Assembly (NCBI RefSeq): GCF_000760695.4
Contig: NZ_JHEG04000001.1
Coordinates: forward strand, 4,918,895-4,982,894
DNA length: 64,000 nt
Direction: 5' to 3'
Source of the DNA: Tolypothrix bouteillei VB521301
GTDB lineage: Bacteria > Cyanobacteriota > Cyanobacteriia > Cyanobacteriales > Nostocaceae
Shown here: positions 8,383-16,837 of the stretch, piece after piece
Numbering within the stretch: the stretch's first letter is position 1
Layout of the letters: each line of letters begins with the position of its first letter
Position numbers and translations under genes: made by a program
Notes under the pieces: model-generated
Told to the model about the DNA's origin: nothing
What the model saw: only the letters and a program-made list of their open reading frames with translations
The model's database searches: none

Positions 8383-8622
8383 ATGAGCAAAGATAATGAG
8401 ACATTTCGCTTTGATAGCAACGAAAGAGCTAAGTTAGATGCGGCTGTAGCAATAGAGCGCGATAGAAGCGATGCAATTGACAAAGCACTTAACCTGTCTC
8501 CAAAACTCCTCCAATGGCAACTAGAAGAAATTCACAAAGGTGTTGCAGAAGCTGATGCGAGAGATTTTGCTAGTCAAGAGGAAGTACAGGCAGTCTTTGC
8601 AAGGTTAACTGATGCGAGTTAA
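8383..8622 (+). CDS. Ribbon-helix-helix (CopG-like) antitoxin-type protein
   Basis: The 79-residue protein has the layout of small RHH antitoxins: a beta-strand start (ETFRFDSNERAKLDAAV), helices through the middle (WQLEEIHKGVAEADARDF) and the C-terminal FASQEEVQAVFARLTDAS. It would bind operator DNA as a dimer and neutralise a ParE/RelE toxin. An ATG overlapping its stop (8611, reading MRVKN) sits where such toxins normally begin, but that frame ends after nine codons, so the toxin appears lost. The next gene on the strand is a Uma2-type nuclease 41 bases away. Confidence 0.65.
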   Translation: MSKDNETFRFDSNERAKLDAAVAIERDRSDAIDKALNLSPKLLQWQLEEIHKGVAEADARDFASQEEVQAVFARLTDAS

Positions 8623-8663
8623 AAACCTTATGAAAGCATAGCGAAATTTAGAGCAGACTGTTT

Positions 8664-9278
8664 ATGACCCAAGCCATACCCAAGCTAGTTACTTATGAAG
8701 AATTTATTGAGTGGTACCCCAATGATGGAGGGCGTTATGAACTGCACAAAGGAGTTATTGTAGAGATGCCACCTCCAACGGGCGACCACGAAAATGTCAT
8801 TGGATTTTTAGTCCAAAAACTTACCTTAGAGTATTCGCGTCTTCAATTGCCTTACCGCATTCCAAAAACTGCACTTGTCAAAACTCCCAATAACGAGACA
8901 AGTTATTCCCCAGATATTTTATTGCTCAACCATGACAATCTCATCAATGAACCTTTGTGGAAAAAGCAATCAACTGTATGCTCTAGTGCATCGGTTCCTT
9001 TAATTGTTGAAGTCGTAAGTACAAATTGGCGCGATGATTATTACGATAAGTTAAGGGACTACGAAGAAATGGCTATCCCCGAATACTGGATTGCGGATTA
9101 TGCTGCATTGGGAGGTAAGCGATTCATTGGCGATCCAAAACAACCTACGGTGTCAGTGTGTCAGCTTGTAGGAGATGAATACCAAATAACTAAATTTACG
9201 GGGGATAGCCCGATTGTGTCTCCTACCTTTCCCGAACTGAACCTTACTGCACAACAGGTTTTTAATGCAGCATTGTAA
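8664..9278 (+). CDS. Uma2 family (DUF820) endonuclease-like protein
   Basis: The 204-residue product shows the Uma2/DUF820 pattern, a PD-(D/E)XK nuclease fold extremely expanded in cyanobacteria: YEEFIEWYPNDGGRYELHKG, the Asp in SYSPDILLL, the E-V motif in VPLIVEVVSTNWRDDYYDK and YEEMAIPEYWIAD. The role of these proteins is unsettled; many are transposon-associated or near toxin-antitoxin loci. The key acidic residues and Lys are present, so it could be active. Its start follows a 41-base gap after the RHH gene, and they may be cotranscribed. Confidence 0.88.
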   Translation: MTQAIPKLVTYEEFIEWYPNDGGRYELHKGVIVEMPPPTGDHENVIGFLVQKLTLEYSRLQLPYRIPKTALVKTPNNETSYSPDILLLNHDNLINEPLWKKQSTVCSSASVPLIVEVVSTNWRDDYYDKLRDYEEMAIPEYWIADYAALGGKRFIGDPKQPTVSVCQLVGDEYQITKFTGDSPIVSPTFPELNLTAQQVFNAAL

Positions 9279-9291
9279 GTTATAATTCAAC

Positions 9292-10020
9292 TTAAACTTC
9301 ATCAAAACTCTGAATCGCGGGGAAGCCTTCTGCTTCAAATGAGTGATTCCCGGTTCTGATAGAAAACAGCGTTTGCATTCCGGCTGCTTGAGATGCTTTT
9401 AACTCAGCAGTGACATCTGAAATAAAAAGAATTTTTTCTGGTATCTTTCCAATGGCAGATGCTATCTTAGCGTAGCTCTGAACTTCTCGCTTGGAGCCAG
9501 TTTGAGTATCAAAGTAACCGCTAATAAAACCCGTTAGGTCTCCCTCTTCGGTGTACCGAAAGAGAAGTTGTTGTGCTTGAACACTACCAGAGGAGAAAAT
9601 ATACAAATGTTTGCCAGCACTTATCCAACGTTGAAAAGCAGGCTTAACATCTGGAAATATTTGCGATCGCAGCGTTCCATCTCGATACCCCCGCTCCCAA
9701 ATCTTACCCTGTAAAGATTTCAAACCTGTTGATTTACGGTCGATAGAAATCAGATAATGAATGTAAGGAACAGCCCCTGTAACCTCCGTTTCTTGCCAAT
9801 GAGGTACTGACACCCCCTGTGCGAGCTCCTGTTCATACTCTTTTCTCAACAATTGCAAATCAGTTTGAACCGCAGTCACTTGCTGATAGGTTGAGAGAAA
9901 ATCAGTCACGCGATCGCGTGCAAACGGAAATAAGACTCCGAAAACATAATCAACCGGAGTTGTTGTCCCCTCAATATCGAGAAGAAGCACTTCCGCATTA
10001 TCTGAATAGAGTGCAGTCAT
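9292..10020 (-). CDS. mtnC: Acireductone synthase (enolase-phosphatase E1)
   Basis: The 242-residue HAD-superfamily enzyme of the methionine salvage pathway enolises and dephosphorylates 2,3-diketo-5-methylthiopentyl-1-phosphate to the acireductone. HAD motif I is VLLLDIEGTTTPVDYVF, motif II is in LYIFSSGSVQAQQ, and motif III/IV in EKILFISDVTAELKASQAAG. I start at the ATG at 10020 because the in-frame extension up to 10068 is translated from a heptamer repeat tract and reads low-complexity sequence. The other methionine salvage genes are not in the window. Confidence 0.93.
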   Translation of the reverse strand: MTALYSDNAEVLLLDIEGTTTPVDYVFGVLFPFARDRVTDFLSTYQQVTAVQTDLQLLRKEYEQELAQGVSVPHWQETEVTGAVPYIHYLISIDRKSTGLKSLQGKIWERGYRDGTLRSQIFPDVKPAFQRWISAGKHLYIFSSGSVQAQQLLFRYTEEGDLTGFISGYFDTQTGSKREVQSYAKIASAIGKIPEKILFISDVTAELKASQAAGMQTLFSIRTGNHSFEAEGFPAIQSFDEV

Positions 10021-10057
10021 GAATGAGTTGTTAGTAGTCAGTTGTTGATTGTTAATA

Positions 10058-10092
10058 CCATTAGCCATTAGCCATTAGCCATTAGCCATTAG
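10058..10092. repeat. Short tandem heptamer repeat (CCATTAG)5
   Basis: Five perfect copies of CCATTAG lie between mtnC and the pentapeptide gene. Such STRR heptamers are characteristic of filamentous cyanobacteria. Confidence 0.9.
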
Positions 10093-10095
10093 CAA

Positions 10096-10614
10096 TTATC
10101 GACATCCCAAACTATCACGAGTTGCTACAGACGTGACGGGATTAACCCCATCAGCTCGTTCGCACATCAACTTTGCTTCGTAAGTGTCTAGAATTGCACC
10201 AGAAAAATCAGCTCCTGTAATTTTTGCACCGTTGAAGCGACTGCTTGTTAGAATTGCATCGGTAAAAATGGCGTTCGTTAAATTGGCTTCATTAAAGATA
10301 ACGCGATCGGCAAAAGTTCCTGAGAGATCGGCTCCTTCCAAATCTGCTTTCAGACATGACCCCTTAGTCATAATAGTTCCTCTCAGATTTGTACCTCGGA
10401 ACTTTGTCTCCTGCATATTTGCTCCTGCAAGAGATGTTCCTTCTAAATTTTTCTTAGAAAAGTCTTGATATCGTAGATCGGCAAGCGTATAGTTAACAGT
10501 ATTTTCCTGTGCAATTACAGGAGAAATATCTAAGAGTAACCAGCACCCTGTCAGCAACAGAAGAAGCAGTACGCCAACAATGAATTTTAACCAACCCTTT
10601 ACCTGACGCTTCAT
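10096..10614 (-). CDS. Pentapeptide repeat protein, exported/lumenal
   Basis: The 172-residue product begins with a basic segment and a hydrophobic stretch ([18 protein letters not shown]) ending in a signal-peptidase-like site PVIAQE, so it is exported, probably to the thylakoid lumen or periplasm. The mature part has pentapeptide repeats of the A(D/N)LXX type ([58 protein letters not shown]), which fold as a right-handed square beta helix. Two cysteines near the end ([14 protein letters not shown]) could form a disulfide, as in lumenal homologues. An alternative start lies at 10647. Function unknown. Confidence 0.85.
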   Translation of the reverse strand: MKRQVKGWLKFIVGVLLLLLLTGCWLLLDISPVIAQENTVNYTLADLRYQDFSKKNLEGTSLAGANMQETKFRGTNLRGTIMTKGSCLKADLEGADLSGTFADRVIFNEANLTNAIFTDAILTSSRFNGAKITGADFSGAILDTYEAKLMCERADGVNPVTSVATRDSLGCR

Positions 10615-10669
10615 CCTAAAGTTCCAGAAAGTGTACTCTATTCCCATATTTACAATACTACTAAGTTAC

Positions 10670-11488
10670 TTACACTTCTGATGCATCGCTTTGCTGAGGG
10701 CTTAAACTGGCAAAGTCAAACAACTGAGTATCGGCTAGATGGGATGGGCAAATATTTTGAAGGCTAGAGAACAAACTCTCAACTCTTCCTGGGTGGGATT
10801 TTTCCCAAGCTCGTAGCATCTGTTTGATTTGCGCTCTTTGCAAATTCTCCTGGGAACCACAAAGGCTGCATGGAACAATTGGAAACTTTTTGAAGTTCGC
10901 GTACTGCTCAATATCAGACTCAGCGCAGTAAGCTAAAGGTCGGATAACTATATGTTGCCCGTCATCACTCAAAAGTTTTGGTGGCATTGCTTTGAGTTTT
11001 CCTGCATAAAACATATTCAGAAATAAAGTTTCCAAAAGATCATCCCGATGGTGTCCCAAAGCGACTTTAGTCGCGCCTTCTTCACTTGCAACTCTATAGA
11101 GAATGGCTCGTCGCAGGCGGGAACATAAACTGCACGTGGTCTTCCCCTCAGGGATAACACGTTTTACAATACTGTAAGTATCTTCTTCTACTATCCTGTA
11201 AGCTACTCCTAGAGATTCTAAATACTCTGGCAGCAAGTGTTCTGGAAATCCTGGTTGCTTCTGGTCTAAGTTAACAGCAAGAATATCAAATTTCACTGGA
11301 GCTTTACGCTGGAGAGTGAGCAGCAGGTCTAGCATTGTGTATGAATCTTTACCACCTGATACGCATACCATGACGCGATCGCCATCCTCAATCATGTTGT
11401 AGTCACGAATGGCTTTTCCTACCGAGGTACGTAAATGTGCTTCCAGTTTTCTAAGGCTTTTTGAGCTATGAACCTCCGTTGCTTCCAT
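10670..11488 (-). CDS. ttcA: tRNA 2-thiocytidine synthetase TtcA
   Basis: The 272-residue protein thiolates cytidine 32 of certain tRNAs. It has the PP-loop ATP-pyrophosphatase motif [12 protein letters not shown] and the two CxxC pairs that hold the iron-sulfur cluster ([14 protein letters not shown] and [12 protein letters not shown]), with the [15 protein letters not shown] motif between them. The order and spacing match TtcA rather than the related TtuA/CTU1. The length is normal. Its start at 11488 is an ATG followed directly by the conserved region. It lies upstream of the pentapeptide gene on the same strand. Confidence 0.93.
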   Translation of the reverse strand: MEATEVHSSKSLRKLEAHLRTSVGKAIRDYNMIEDGDRVMVCVSGGKDSYTMLDLLLTLQRKAPVKFDILAVNLDQKQPGFPEHLLPEYLESLGVAYRIVEEDTYSIVKRVIPEGKTTCSLCSRLRRAILYRVASEEGATKVALGHHRDDLLETLFLNMFYAGKLKAMPPKLLSDDGQHIVIRPLAYCAESDIEQYANFKKFPIVPCSLCGSQENLQRAQIKQMLRAWEKSHPGRVESLFSSLQNICPSHLADTQLFDFASLSPQQSDASEV

Positions 11489-11655
11489 AAGTTATTCTCC
11501 AAAGAACGCTCGTATATATTTTAGTCAGGTAGCATAAACCATTTTCTGACTGGCAAAAAAATTGCTATTCCTGAAGGAAGAATTCTTATTTTGCCAGTGC
11601 AAAAGCAAAACTCAAGTAGTTAACTTTGCATTTTTGAATCAAGGAGCGATCGCCA

Positions 11656-13200
11656 ATGTCAGAATTCCAGAGAGTCTCACTTCGCCCAATGGACGAGTAT
11701 AACCAGACATTGGTATCCTACGTGCATCCACCCACTTGGGTCAATCCCCAACCTGCCAATTGTTACGACTTAGTTGTCATTGGTGCGGGTACAGCAGGAT
11801 TAGTCGTAGCCGGAGGTGCAGCACTTTTAAATGTTGGATTAAAAGTTGCCTTAGTAGAAAAGCACCTCATGGGAGGAGACTGTTTAAATTTTGGCTGCGT
11901 ACCATCCAAATCTATCATTCGGTCATCCCGTGTGGTAGGAGAAATGTGGAATGCAAAAAAATTTGGCATTAATGCGCCCAAATATGTAGATGTAGACTTT
12001 TCCACTGTTATGGAAAGGATGCGACGCGTCAGGGCAAAAATTAGCCCTCATGATTCAGCTGAACGTTTCCAAAAAATGGGTGTGGATGTCTTCCTAGGTA
12101 GTGCGCGATTTGTCAGCGATGATAGTGTAGAGGTTGGAGACAAAACTCTTCGCTTTAGAAAAGCCGTCATTGCTACAGGCGCGAGAGCCGCACAACCCTC
12201 CATTGCAGGAATTGAAGAAGCAGGATACCTAACCAATGAAACTGTTTTTTCTCTGATCCAGAAACCCCAACGTTTAGCAGTGATTGGTGCTGGTCCCATT
12301 GGGTGTGAATTAGCACAAGCTTTTCGCCGTTTTGATTGTGAAGTCACACTCTTCCACCAAGGAACTCATATCCTTAATAAAGAAGATACTGATGCTGCTG
12401 AGATTATTCAAAAGGTGTTTGCTAAAGAAGGAATTCGTTTGGTATTGGGGGGAAAAATACAGCAAGTTGAAAAAACTAAAGAAGGAAAAACGCTTTACTT
12501 CAGTCGCAATAACAAAACAGATGTTCTCTCAGTTGATGACATTTTAGTCGGTACGGGACGAATTCCAAATGTGGAAGGATTGAATTTAGATGCCATTGGC
12601 GTAGAATACGATCCCCGTCAAGGTGTGAAGGTCAATGATTATCTTCAAACCACAAATCCCAAAATTTATGCAGCAGGTGATATATGCATGAACTGGAAAT
12701 TTACTCACGCAGCTGATGCAGCCGCACGAATAGTCATTAGAAATGCACTCTTTTCTCCTTTTGGCTTGGGGCGTCAAAAACTCAGCAATCTCGTTATGCC
12801 TTGGGTCACTTACACCGATCCTGAAATTGCCCATGTGGGAATGTACGAACGAGAAGCCCAGGAAATGGGCATTGATGTCGCGACGATTAAAATTCCTTTT
12901 AATGATGTCGATCGAGCGGTAACTGATGGTGAAGAAGAAGGATTTATCAAAATTCTTCATCCAAAAAAGAGCGATCGCATTCTCGGTGCGACCATTGTTG
13001 CTCGTCATGCAGGCGAGATGATTTCTCAACTCACCATAGCTATTGTTAACAAGATAACTTTAAGTCAATTAAATCAAGTCATTTATCCTTATCCAACCCA
13101 ATCTGAAGCTATTAAAAAAGCAGCAGATACATACTACCTCTCTAATAGTTTGACACCAAATACAAAACGATTATTGGCTTGGGTAAAACAGTTTTCTTGA
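11656..13200 (+). CDS. Mercuric-reductase-like pyridine nucleotide-disulfide oxidoreductase
   Basis: The 514-residue flavoprotein belongs to the dihydrolipoamide dehydrogenase/MerA family. It has the FAD motif VVIGAGTAGLVVAGGAA, the redox disulfide in GGDCLNFGCVPSKS, the NAD(P) motif LAVIGAGPIGCELAQ, the second FAD motif in IYAAGDICMNWKFTHAA and the dimer interface ending HPYPTQSE-like (YPYPTQSEAIKKAAD). The N-terminal heavy-metal domain and the C-terminal vicinal cysteines of true MerA are absent (the protein ends LLAWVKQFS), so mercury reduction is doubtful. The substrate is unknown. ATG at 11656 follows GGAGCGATCGCC. Confidence 0.85.
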   Translation: MSEFQRVSLRPMDEYNQTLVSYVHPPTWVNPQPANCYDLVVIGAGTAGLVVAGGAALLNVGLKVALVEKHLMGGDCLNFGCVPSKSIIRSSRVVGEMWNAKKFGINAPKYVDVDFSTVMERMRRVRAKISPHDSAERFQKMGVDVFLGSARFVSDDSVEVGDKTLRFRKAVIATGARAAQPSIAGIEEAGYLTNETVFSLIQKPQRLAVIGAGPIGCELAQAFRRFDCEVTLFHQGTHILNKEDTDAAEIIQKVFAKEGIRLVLGGKIQQVEKTKEGKTLYFSRNNKTDVLSVDDILVGTGRIPNVEGLNLDAIGVEYDPRQGVKVNDYLQTTNPKIYAAGDICMNWKFTHAADAAARIVIRNALFSPFGLGRQKLSNLVMPWVTYTDPEIAHVGMYEREAQEMGIDVATIKIPFNDVDRAVTDGEEEGFIKILHPKKSDRILGATIVARHAGEMISQLTIAIVNKITLSQLNQVIYPYPTQSEAIKKAADTYYLSNSLTPNTKRLLAWVKQFS

Positions 13201-13273
13201 TTGTATATTTTGGATTAAATTATATGCTTAGTGTAGGTTCTGTATAGTTTCTTCTTCCTTGTCTCCCTACTTT

Positions 13274-14470
13274 CTACTCCCTAATAATAATGTGATGCTT
13301 CGAGTCAAAATTCACTTTACCTTGTTGTTGTAATTTCCTTAAAAGTCTTGTCATCGTGACTCTAGTTGTACAACAAGCGCCAGCAAGATCTTGATGAGTC
13401 AACCGAACGTTTAAGCGAGTTCCTTCAGCAACTGATTGACCAATTTCTTGTTTTAATAATTGTAACAAATAATGAAAGCGGTCTTGAACTTTTCGCCTAC
13501 CACTAATTACCAAAAACGATTCTGTTTGTCGCAGGCGTTGATTGATTTTTGAAATTATTGTTTTGCTAATTTTTGACGAAGTAGCGATTTCAGCTAAGTC
13601 AATTGATACCAATTCTACATCAGATAAAGCGATTGCTTGATAGGTGTGTAGTGCAGTTAAACTTGAACCAAAAATCATGCCTTGCCCTGCTAAGCCAACT
13701 AGCACTTCTTCACCTGTATCACATAACGTGCTTAGCTTAATCAAACCTTGATGTACGCACCAAATTGTGCTTGAGTTGAGAGGAATAGTCTCTCCTTTAG
13801 AATACTTATATCTCTCTCGTCCTTGAGTCAAGTCAAAGTTATCCTCAGAGACTTTTACTGCTTGTAAATTTCGTTGCTCGGTGATATCCCGTAGCAACCA
13901 ACGCAGTGCGATCGGCATACCTATTTCATTACAAACAACACCTACTGTCATAGCTGCATCAAAAACCTTTCCGTTACTTTTCTGCCAGCATAGTGTTGAC
14001 TTGGTGGCTCCATCGCATTCGTTAACTTGAAGCAAAAAGCTGCGAAAAGTCGCTCGATCTGGTAATGCTATATAGTTAACAATTGGTTTCCCTACCAAAC
14101 GCTGTTGGGGAACGTTCAGGAGTTGACTTGCAGCACGATTTGCTTCTTGAATAATGCCTGGGATATCTGTCACTAAATAAGCATCTGGAGCTAACTCAAA
14201 TAAATTTTGGTAGCGTTGGCGTTCCGCTTCAAGTAAATTATGTGTTTCTATGAGTTGTTCGTTCTGTTGGTGTAATTCTTGTGTCGCTATTTTCACCATT
14301 TCTGAAGCACGACCAAGTTCAACCAGTGCCTGTGGCAGTATATCTGGCCCTATAGGTGTATTGTTAATACTTTGATACAAGTTTATGAGCCGCACGTGCA
14401 TTCCTTGTACGCGTTGCGTAAATCTATCTATCTCTGGCTTGTCTATATTCACTGGAATAACCTGATACAA
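13274..14470 (-). CDS. PAS domain fused to a Crp/Fnr-type transcription regulator
   Basis: The 398-residue protein joins an N-terminal helical/coiled-coil part (residues ~1-110), a PAS domain (YQNLFELAPDAYLVTDIPG to RDITEQRN, ~110-205), a cNMP-binding-like beta roll (~220-310; CVHQGLIKLSTLCDTGEEVL) and a Crp-type winged helix (RLTHQDLAGACCTTRVTMTR, then LLRKLQQQGKVNF). PAS-to-Crp fusions let a small-molecule, redox or light signal steer DNA binding. The recognition helix looks intact. It sits on the same strand just downstream of the oxoamine synthase gene and could regulate that cluster, which is inference. Confidence 0.85.
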   Translation of the reverse strand: MYQVIPVNIDKPEIDRFTQRVQGMHVRLINLYQSINNTPIGPDILPQALVELGRASEMVKIATQELHQQNEQLIETHNLLEAERQRYQNLFELAPDAYLVTDIPGIIQEANRAASQLLNVPQQRLVGKPIVNYIALPDRATFRSFLLQVNECDGATKSTLCWQKSNGKVFDAAMTVGVVCNEIGMPIALRWLLRDITEQRNLQAVKVSEDNFDLTQGRERYKYSKGETIPLNSSTIWCVHQGLIKLSTLCDTGEEVLVGLAGQGMIFGSSLTALHTYQAIALSDVELVSIDLAEIATSSKISKTIISKINQRLRQTESFLVISGRRKVQDRFHYLLQLLKQEIGQSVAEGTRLNVRLTHQDLAGACCTTRVTMTRLLRKLQQQGKVNFDSKHHIIIRE

Positions 14471-14577
14471 AGCTTAACTGGTCAGCAAACCTAATGACTG
14501 ATAAATAGTTAAAAGTGAGTGGATTGAAAAACCCGCTCACTGCTAACTATATATAATCTACTAACCACTTACCACTC

Positions 14578-14835
14578 TTAGAGTTCCGATGGTGTATTTG
14601 GGGCAACAGTTTCCCCAGTACCTATATTTAAGACCAGATCTTGATCGGTAATTAAATCTGAGAGTTCCTTAACTTGCAAATTCATATCCTCACACGCTAT
14701 CCGTAACTCTCGTGCGAAGGTGTTAAGGTCATCTCCATAGCCACACTGGTAAGCAGCCGTTTCAATTCCCTGCTTGGCATTCGCTCTTGCACAATCTACT
14801 AGTTCAGTGCCTTTTAATGGTGTAGGGGATGCCAT
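14578..14835 (-). CDS. Conserved hypothetical protein, 85 residues
   Basis: A small soluble acidic protein with two cysteine-containing helices (LVDCARANAKQGIETAAYQC and LRIACEDMNLQVKELSDLIT). I do not recognise the family. Its clear start (ATG 14835 before ASPTPLKG) and position between the PAS-Crp gene and the oxoamine synthase, all on the minus strand, make it a likely real gene of the same transcript group. Confidence 0.6.
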   Translation of the reverse strand: MASPTPLKGTELVDCARANAKQGIETAAYQCGYGDDLNTFARELRIACEDMNLQVKELSDLITDQDLVLNIGTGETVAPNTPSEL

Positions 14836-14954
14836 ATTCTTAGTTGTTTGTTATTTATTGCCTCTCGTTTAGGTTATCAACTACTGGGTAGCAATTCATC
14901 CTTCAAATGGTGGACTATAGTCTCTAACTGACGAATTCTATATGCCTCTTCCTA

Positions 14955-15050
14955 ACGAATGAGATTCGCTGTTATACAGGCAAAACCCGCCTGCGCGGGT
15001 TCAAAATTTCTAACTTTCTGTTAGTCCGCGTAGGCGGATTTCGTTTTTGT
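14955..15050. repeat. Dispersed palindromic element (coding-capable family)
   Basis: The element contains AACCCGCCTGCGCGGGTT and a second palindromic part AGTCCGCGTAGGCGGA. A close relative is inserted in frame within the ABC exporter gene at 62075-62129, and its second part recurs at the end of the CobT-like gene (about 47100-47118) and at about 56167. Confidence 0.7.
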
Positions 15051-15090
15051 AATTGCGAATTTTGTTCGCCCAAGTTTTTTAAAACATCTT

Positions 15091-16395
15091 CTAAGCACTA
15101 ATTGTTGGTTGATACAATAGGTTACGAGTGGCTACCATGCTTGATACTAAAAGATCCATATCTTCTTGAGTATGGAGGGCATTCACAGTAATGCGAATTC
15201 GGGGTTTAGCAACAAACCAAATGGGAGATACCCAAACACCATGATTTTTCATGATTTGTCTACCAAAAATTTTGGGATTAATATCTGGTGGTAAAATAAC
15301 TGGCACAACATTAGTTTCGCCAATTGCCATAAAGCCTTGCTCTATCAGGCGCGATCGCAAGTAGCGGGTATTTTCCTGTAGCTTTTTCACTCGTTCTGGA
15401 AATTGCCGTACTTGGCGAATGCTTTCTAGTGCTGCAGCTGCAAGTGGTGGCGATAGCGAAATTGTTCCAATTGAGGTTGGGGAGACATTTAACAGGGGTT
15501 TTAACTCTGATACGTGAGTGCTGATGGCTGCGCCTGCTGAGGCAGCGAATTTCGAGAACGTGGTCATAATTAAAGGTATAACGCCTCGCTCAATTGCGTA
15601 AGATGGCGAAATCCCAAAGTGTTCGTATATTCCTCTTCCTGTAGGACCTAGAGCACCGCTCGCGTGAGCTTCATCCATAAGGAGAACGCTACCTTCATAC
15701 TTACGCATGACTTCGATGGTGTCTAGCAGGGGAGCAATATCGCCATCCATAGAAAAGACTGCATCAGAAACAACTACAATGCGATCGTTGGGGCGAACGT
15801 GGCGATACATTTTCCGAGCTAAGTCCTCCATATCACAGTGGCGGTAAGCTTTGACTCGGACGCGAGGACTGTGACCAAAGACCTTACCGGAACGAGTTCC
15901 TGCATTGACGACTGCTGAGACAATACAGCCGTGATTGAGGACGTCCGTGAAAATGATAGTTTCTCTAGTATTCTGGAATCCCGGTACTGGAATCGCCAAG
16001 TGACAGAAGGCATCCATAAAAGCTTGCATTGCCATCCAAGCATTTAAAAACAACTGCGTGTGAGGCAAATCTTTAAAAGCTGAAATTTCATCCTCTAGCT
16101 GCTGGTGTAAATCGATACGACCGCTTAAAACCGAGCAAGAACTGTTAGATGTACCGTACTTAAGAATAGAATCAATAGCAGCTTGCTTGACTGCCTCTTC
16201 TTGAACGAGCCCTAAAATGTCATTACTGCAGAAACTGAGAACTGTCCGACGTTCACCAGTTGCTACTTCTGTAATTTCTACCAAATTCCCCTGCTTTTGA
16301 TGACAAATAAACTCGTCTGGATCGAGTCCACTCTCGTACCAACGCTGCACATACTCTTTAACAATTTGCACTCTTATACTCCTCTCACCAAACAT
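15091..16395 (-). CDS. Alpha-oxoamine synthase, serine palmitoyltransferase-like
   Basis: The 434-residue PLP enzyme belongs to the alpha-oxoamine synthase family (SPT, KBL, BioF, CqsA), which condenses an acyl thioester with an amino acid with loss of CO2. Seen are TDVLNHGCIVSAVV (His155 stacking region), SDAVFSMDGDIAPL, MDEAHASGALGPTGRG (Asp241/His244) and the PLP lysine in TTFSKFAASAGA (Lys282). The TFSKxxASxG form resembles SPT more than BioF, though this is reading by eye. The context of acyltransferase, SDR and hydroxylases suggests formation of a 3-keto long-chain base. A GTG at 16371 with GGAG upstream is an alternative start. There is no other biotin gene nearby. Confidence 0.8.
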   Translation of the reverse strand: MFGERSIRVQIVKEYVQRWYESGLDPDEFICHQKQGNLVEITEVATGERRTVLSFCSNDILGLVQEEAVKQAAIDSILKYGTSNSSCSVLSGRIDLHQQLEDEISAFKDLPHTQLFLNAWMAMQAFMDAFCHLAIPVPGFQNTRETIIFTDVLNHGCIVSAVVNAGTRSGKVFGHSPRVRVKAYRHCDMEDLARKMYRHVRPNDRIVVVSDAVFSMDGDIAPLLDTIEVMRKYEGSVLLMDEAHASGALGPTGRGIYEHFGISPSYAIERGVIPLIMTTFSKFAASAGAAISTHVSELKPLLNVSPTSIGTISLSPPLAAAALESIRQVRQFPERVKKLQENTRYLRSRLIEQGFMAIGETNVVPVILPPDINPKIFGRQIMKNHGVWVSPIWFVAKPRIRITVNALHTQEDMDLLVSSMVATRNLLYQPTISA

Positions 16396-16837
16396 CGTTT
16401 GTCCCGCAAGACAGGTGTCTTTTAGTTATGGAAAGTGAATAGCCAGCGATCGCTGTCTTCTTCCGTGTTCCTGATTTGTCGGCGTCACCGCCTACCCCCA
16501 ATTCTGGGGTTAAGTGTGCCTTGGGTTGTGATTTAATACATTTTTACATGAATTTTTGATATTACTGGACTATCAGCTATTTTCCTCTATAGACATGACT
16601 TAGGTACAGTGTTTGCATGCTGTTCAATGACCATCACAATAGCGCAGTTAGTTCCCCTAATTTTATGCTTGTGTTGTTTATTGCTGCTAGAATACAGAAC
16701 TATGTAATTCCTCTGTGTGAACCTATTTGTCTCAGTATCCGTAGAATCTAGCAGTACGGTATATGTCCAGTGTGTGAATTTATTCGCTTCACTAATCGTT
16801 TAAGTTAAAGTTATCAAAAATATCTCATATTTTACCG
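16396..16837. promoter_or_regulatory. Divergent intergenic region
   Basis: These 442 bases separate the minus-strand synthase from the plus-strand MFS gene and must hold both promoters. I see AT-rich stretches but no operator that I can name. Confidence 0.4.

Noticed and set aside
15091..16395. BioF in biotin synthesis
   Set aside because: No other biotin gene is present and the lysine motif TFSKFAAS resembles SPT more, but BioF cannot be excluded by eye.
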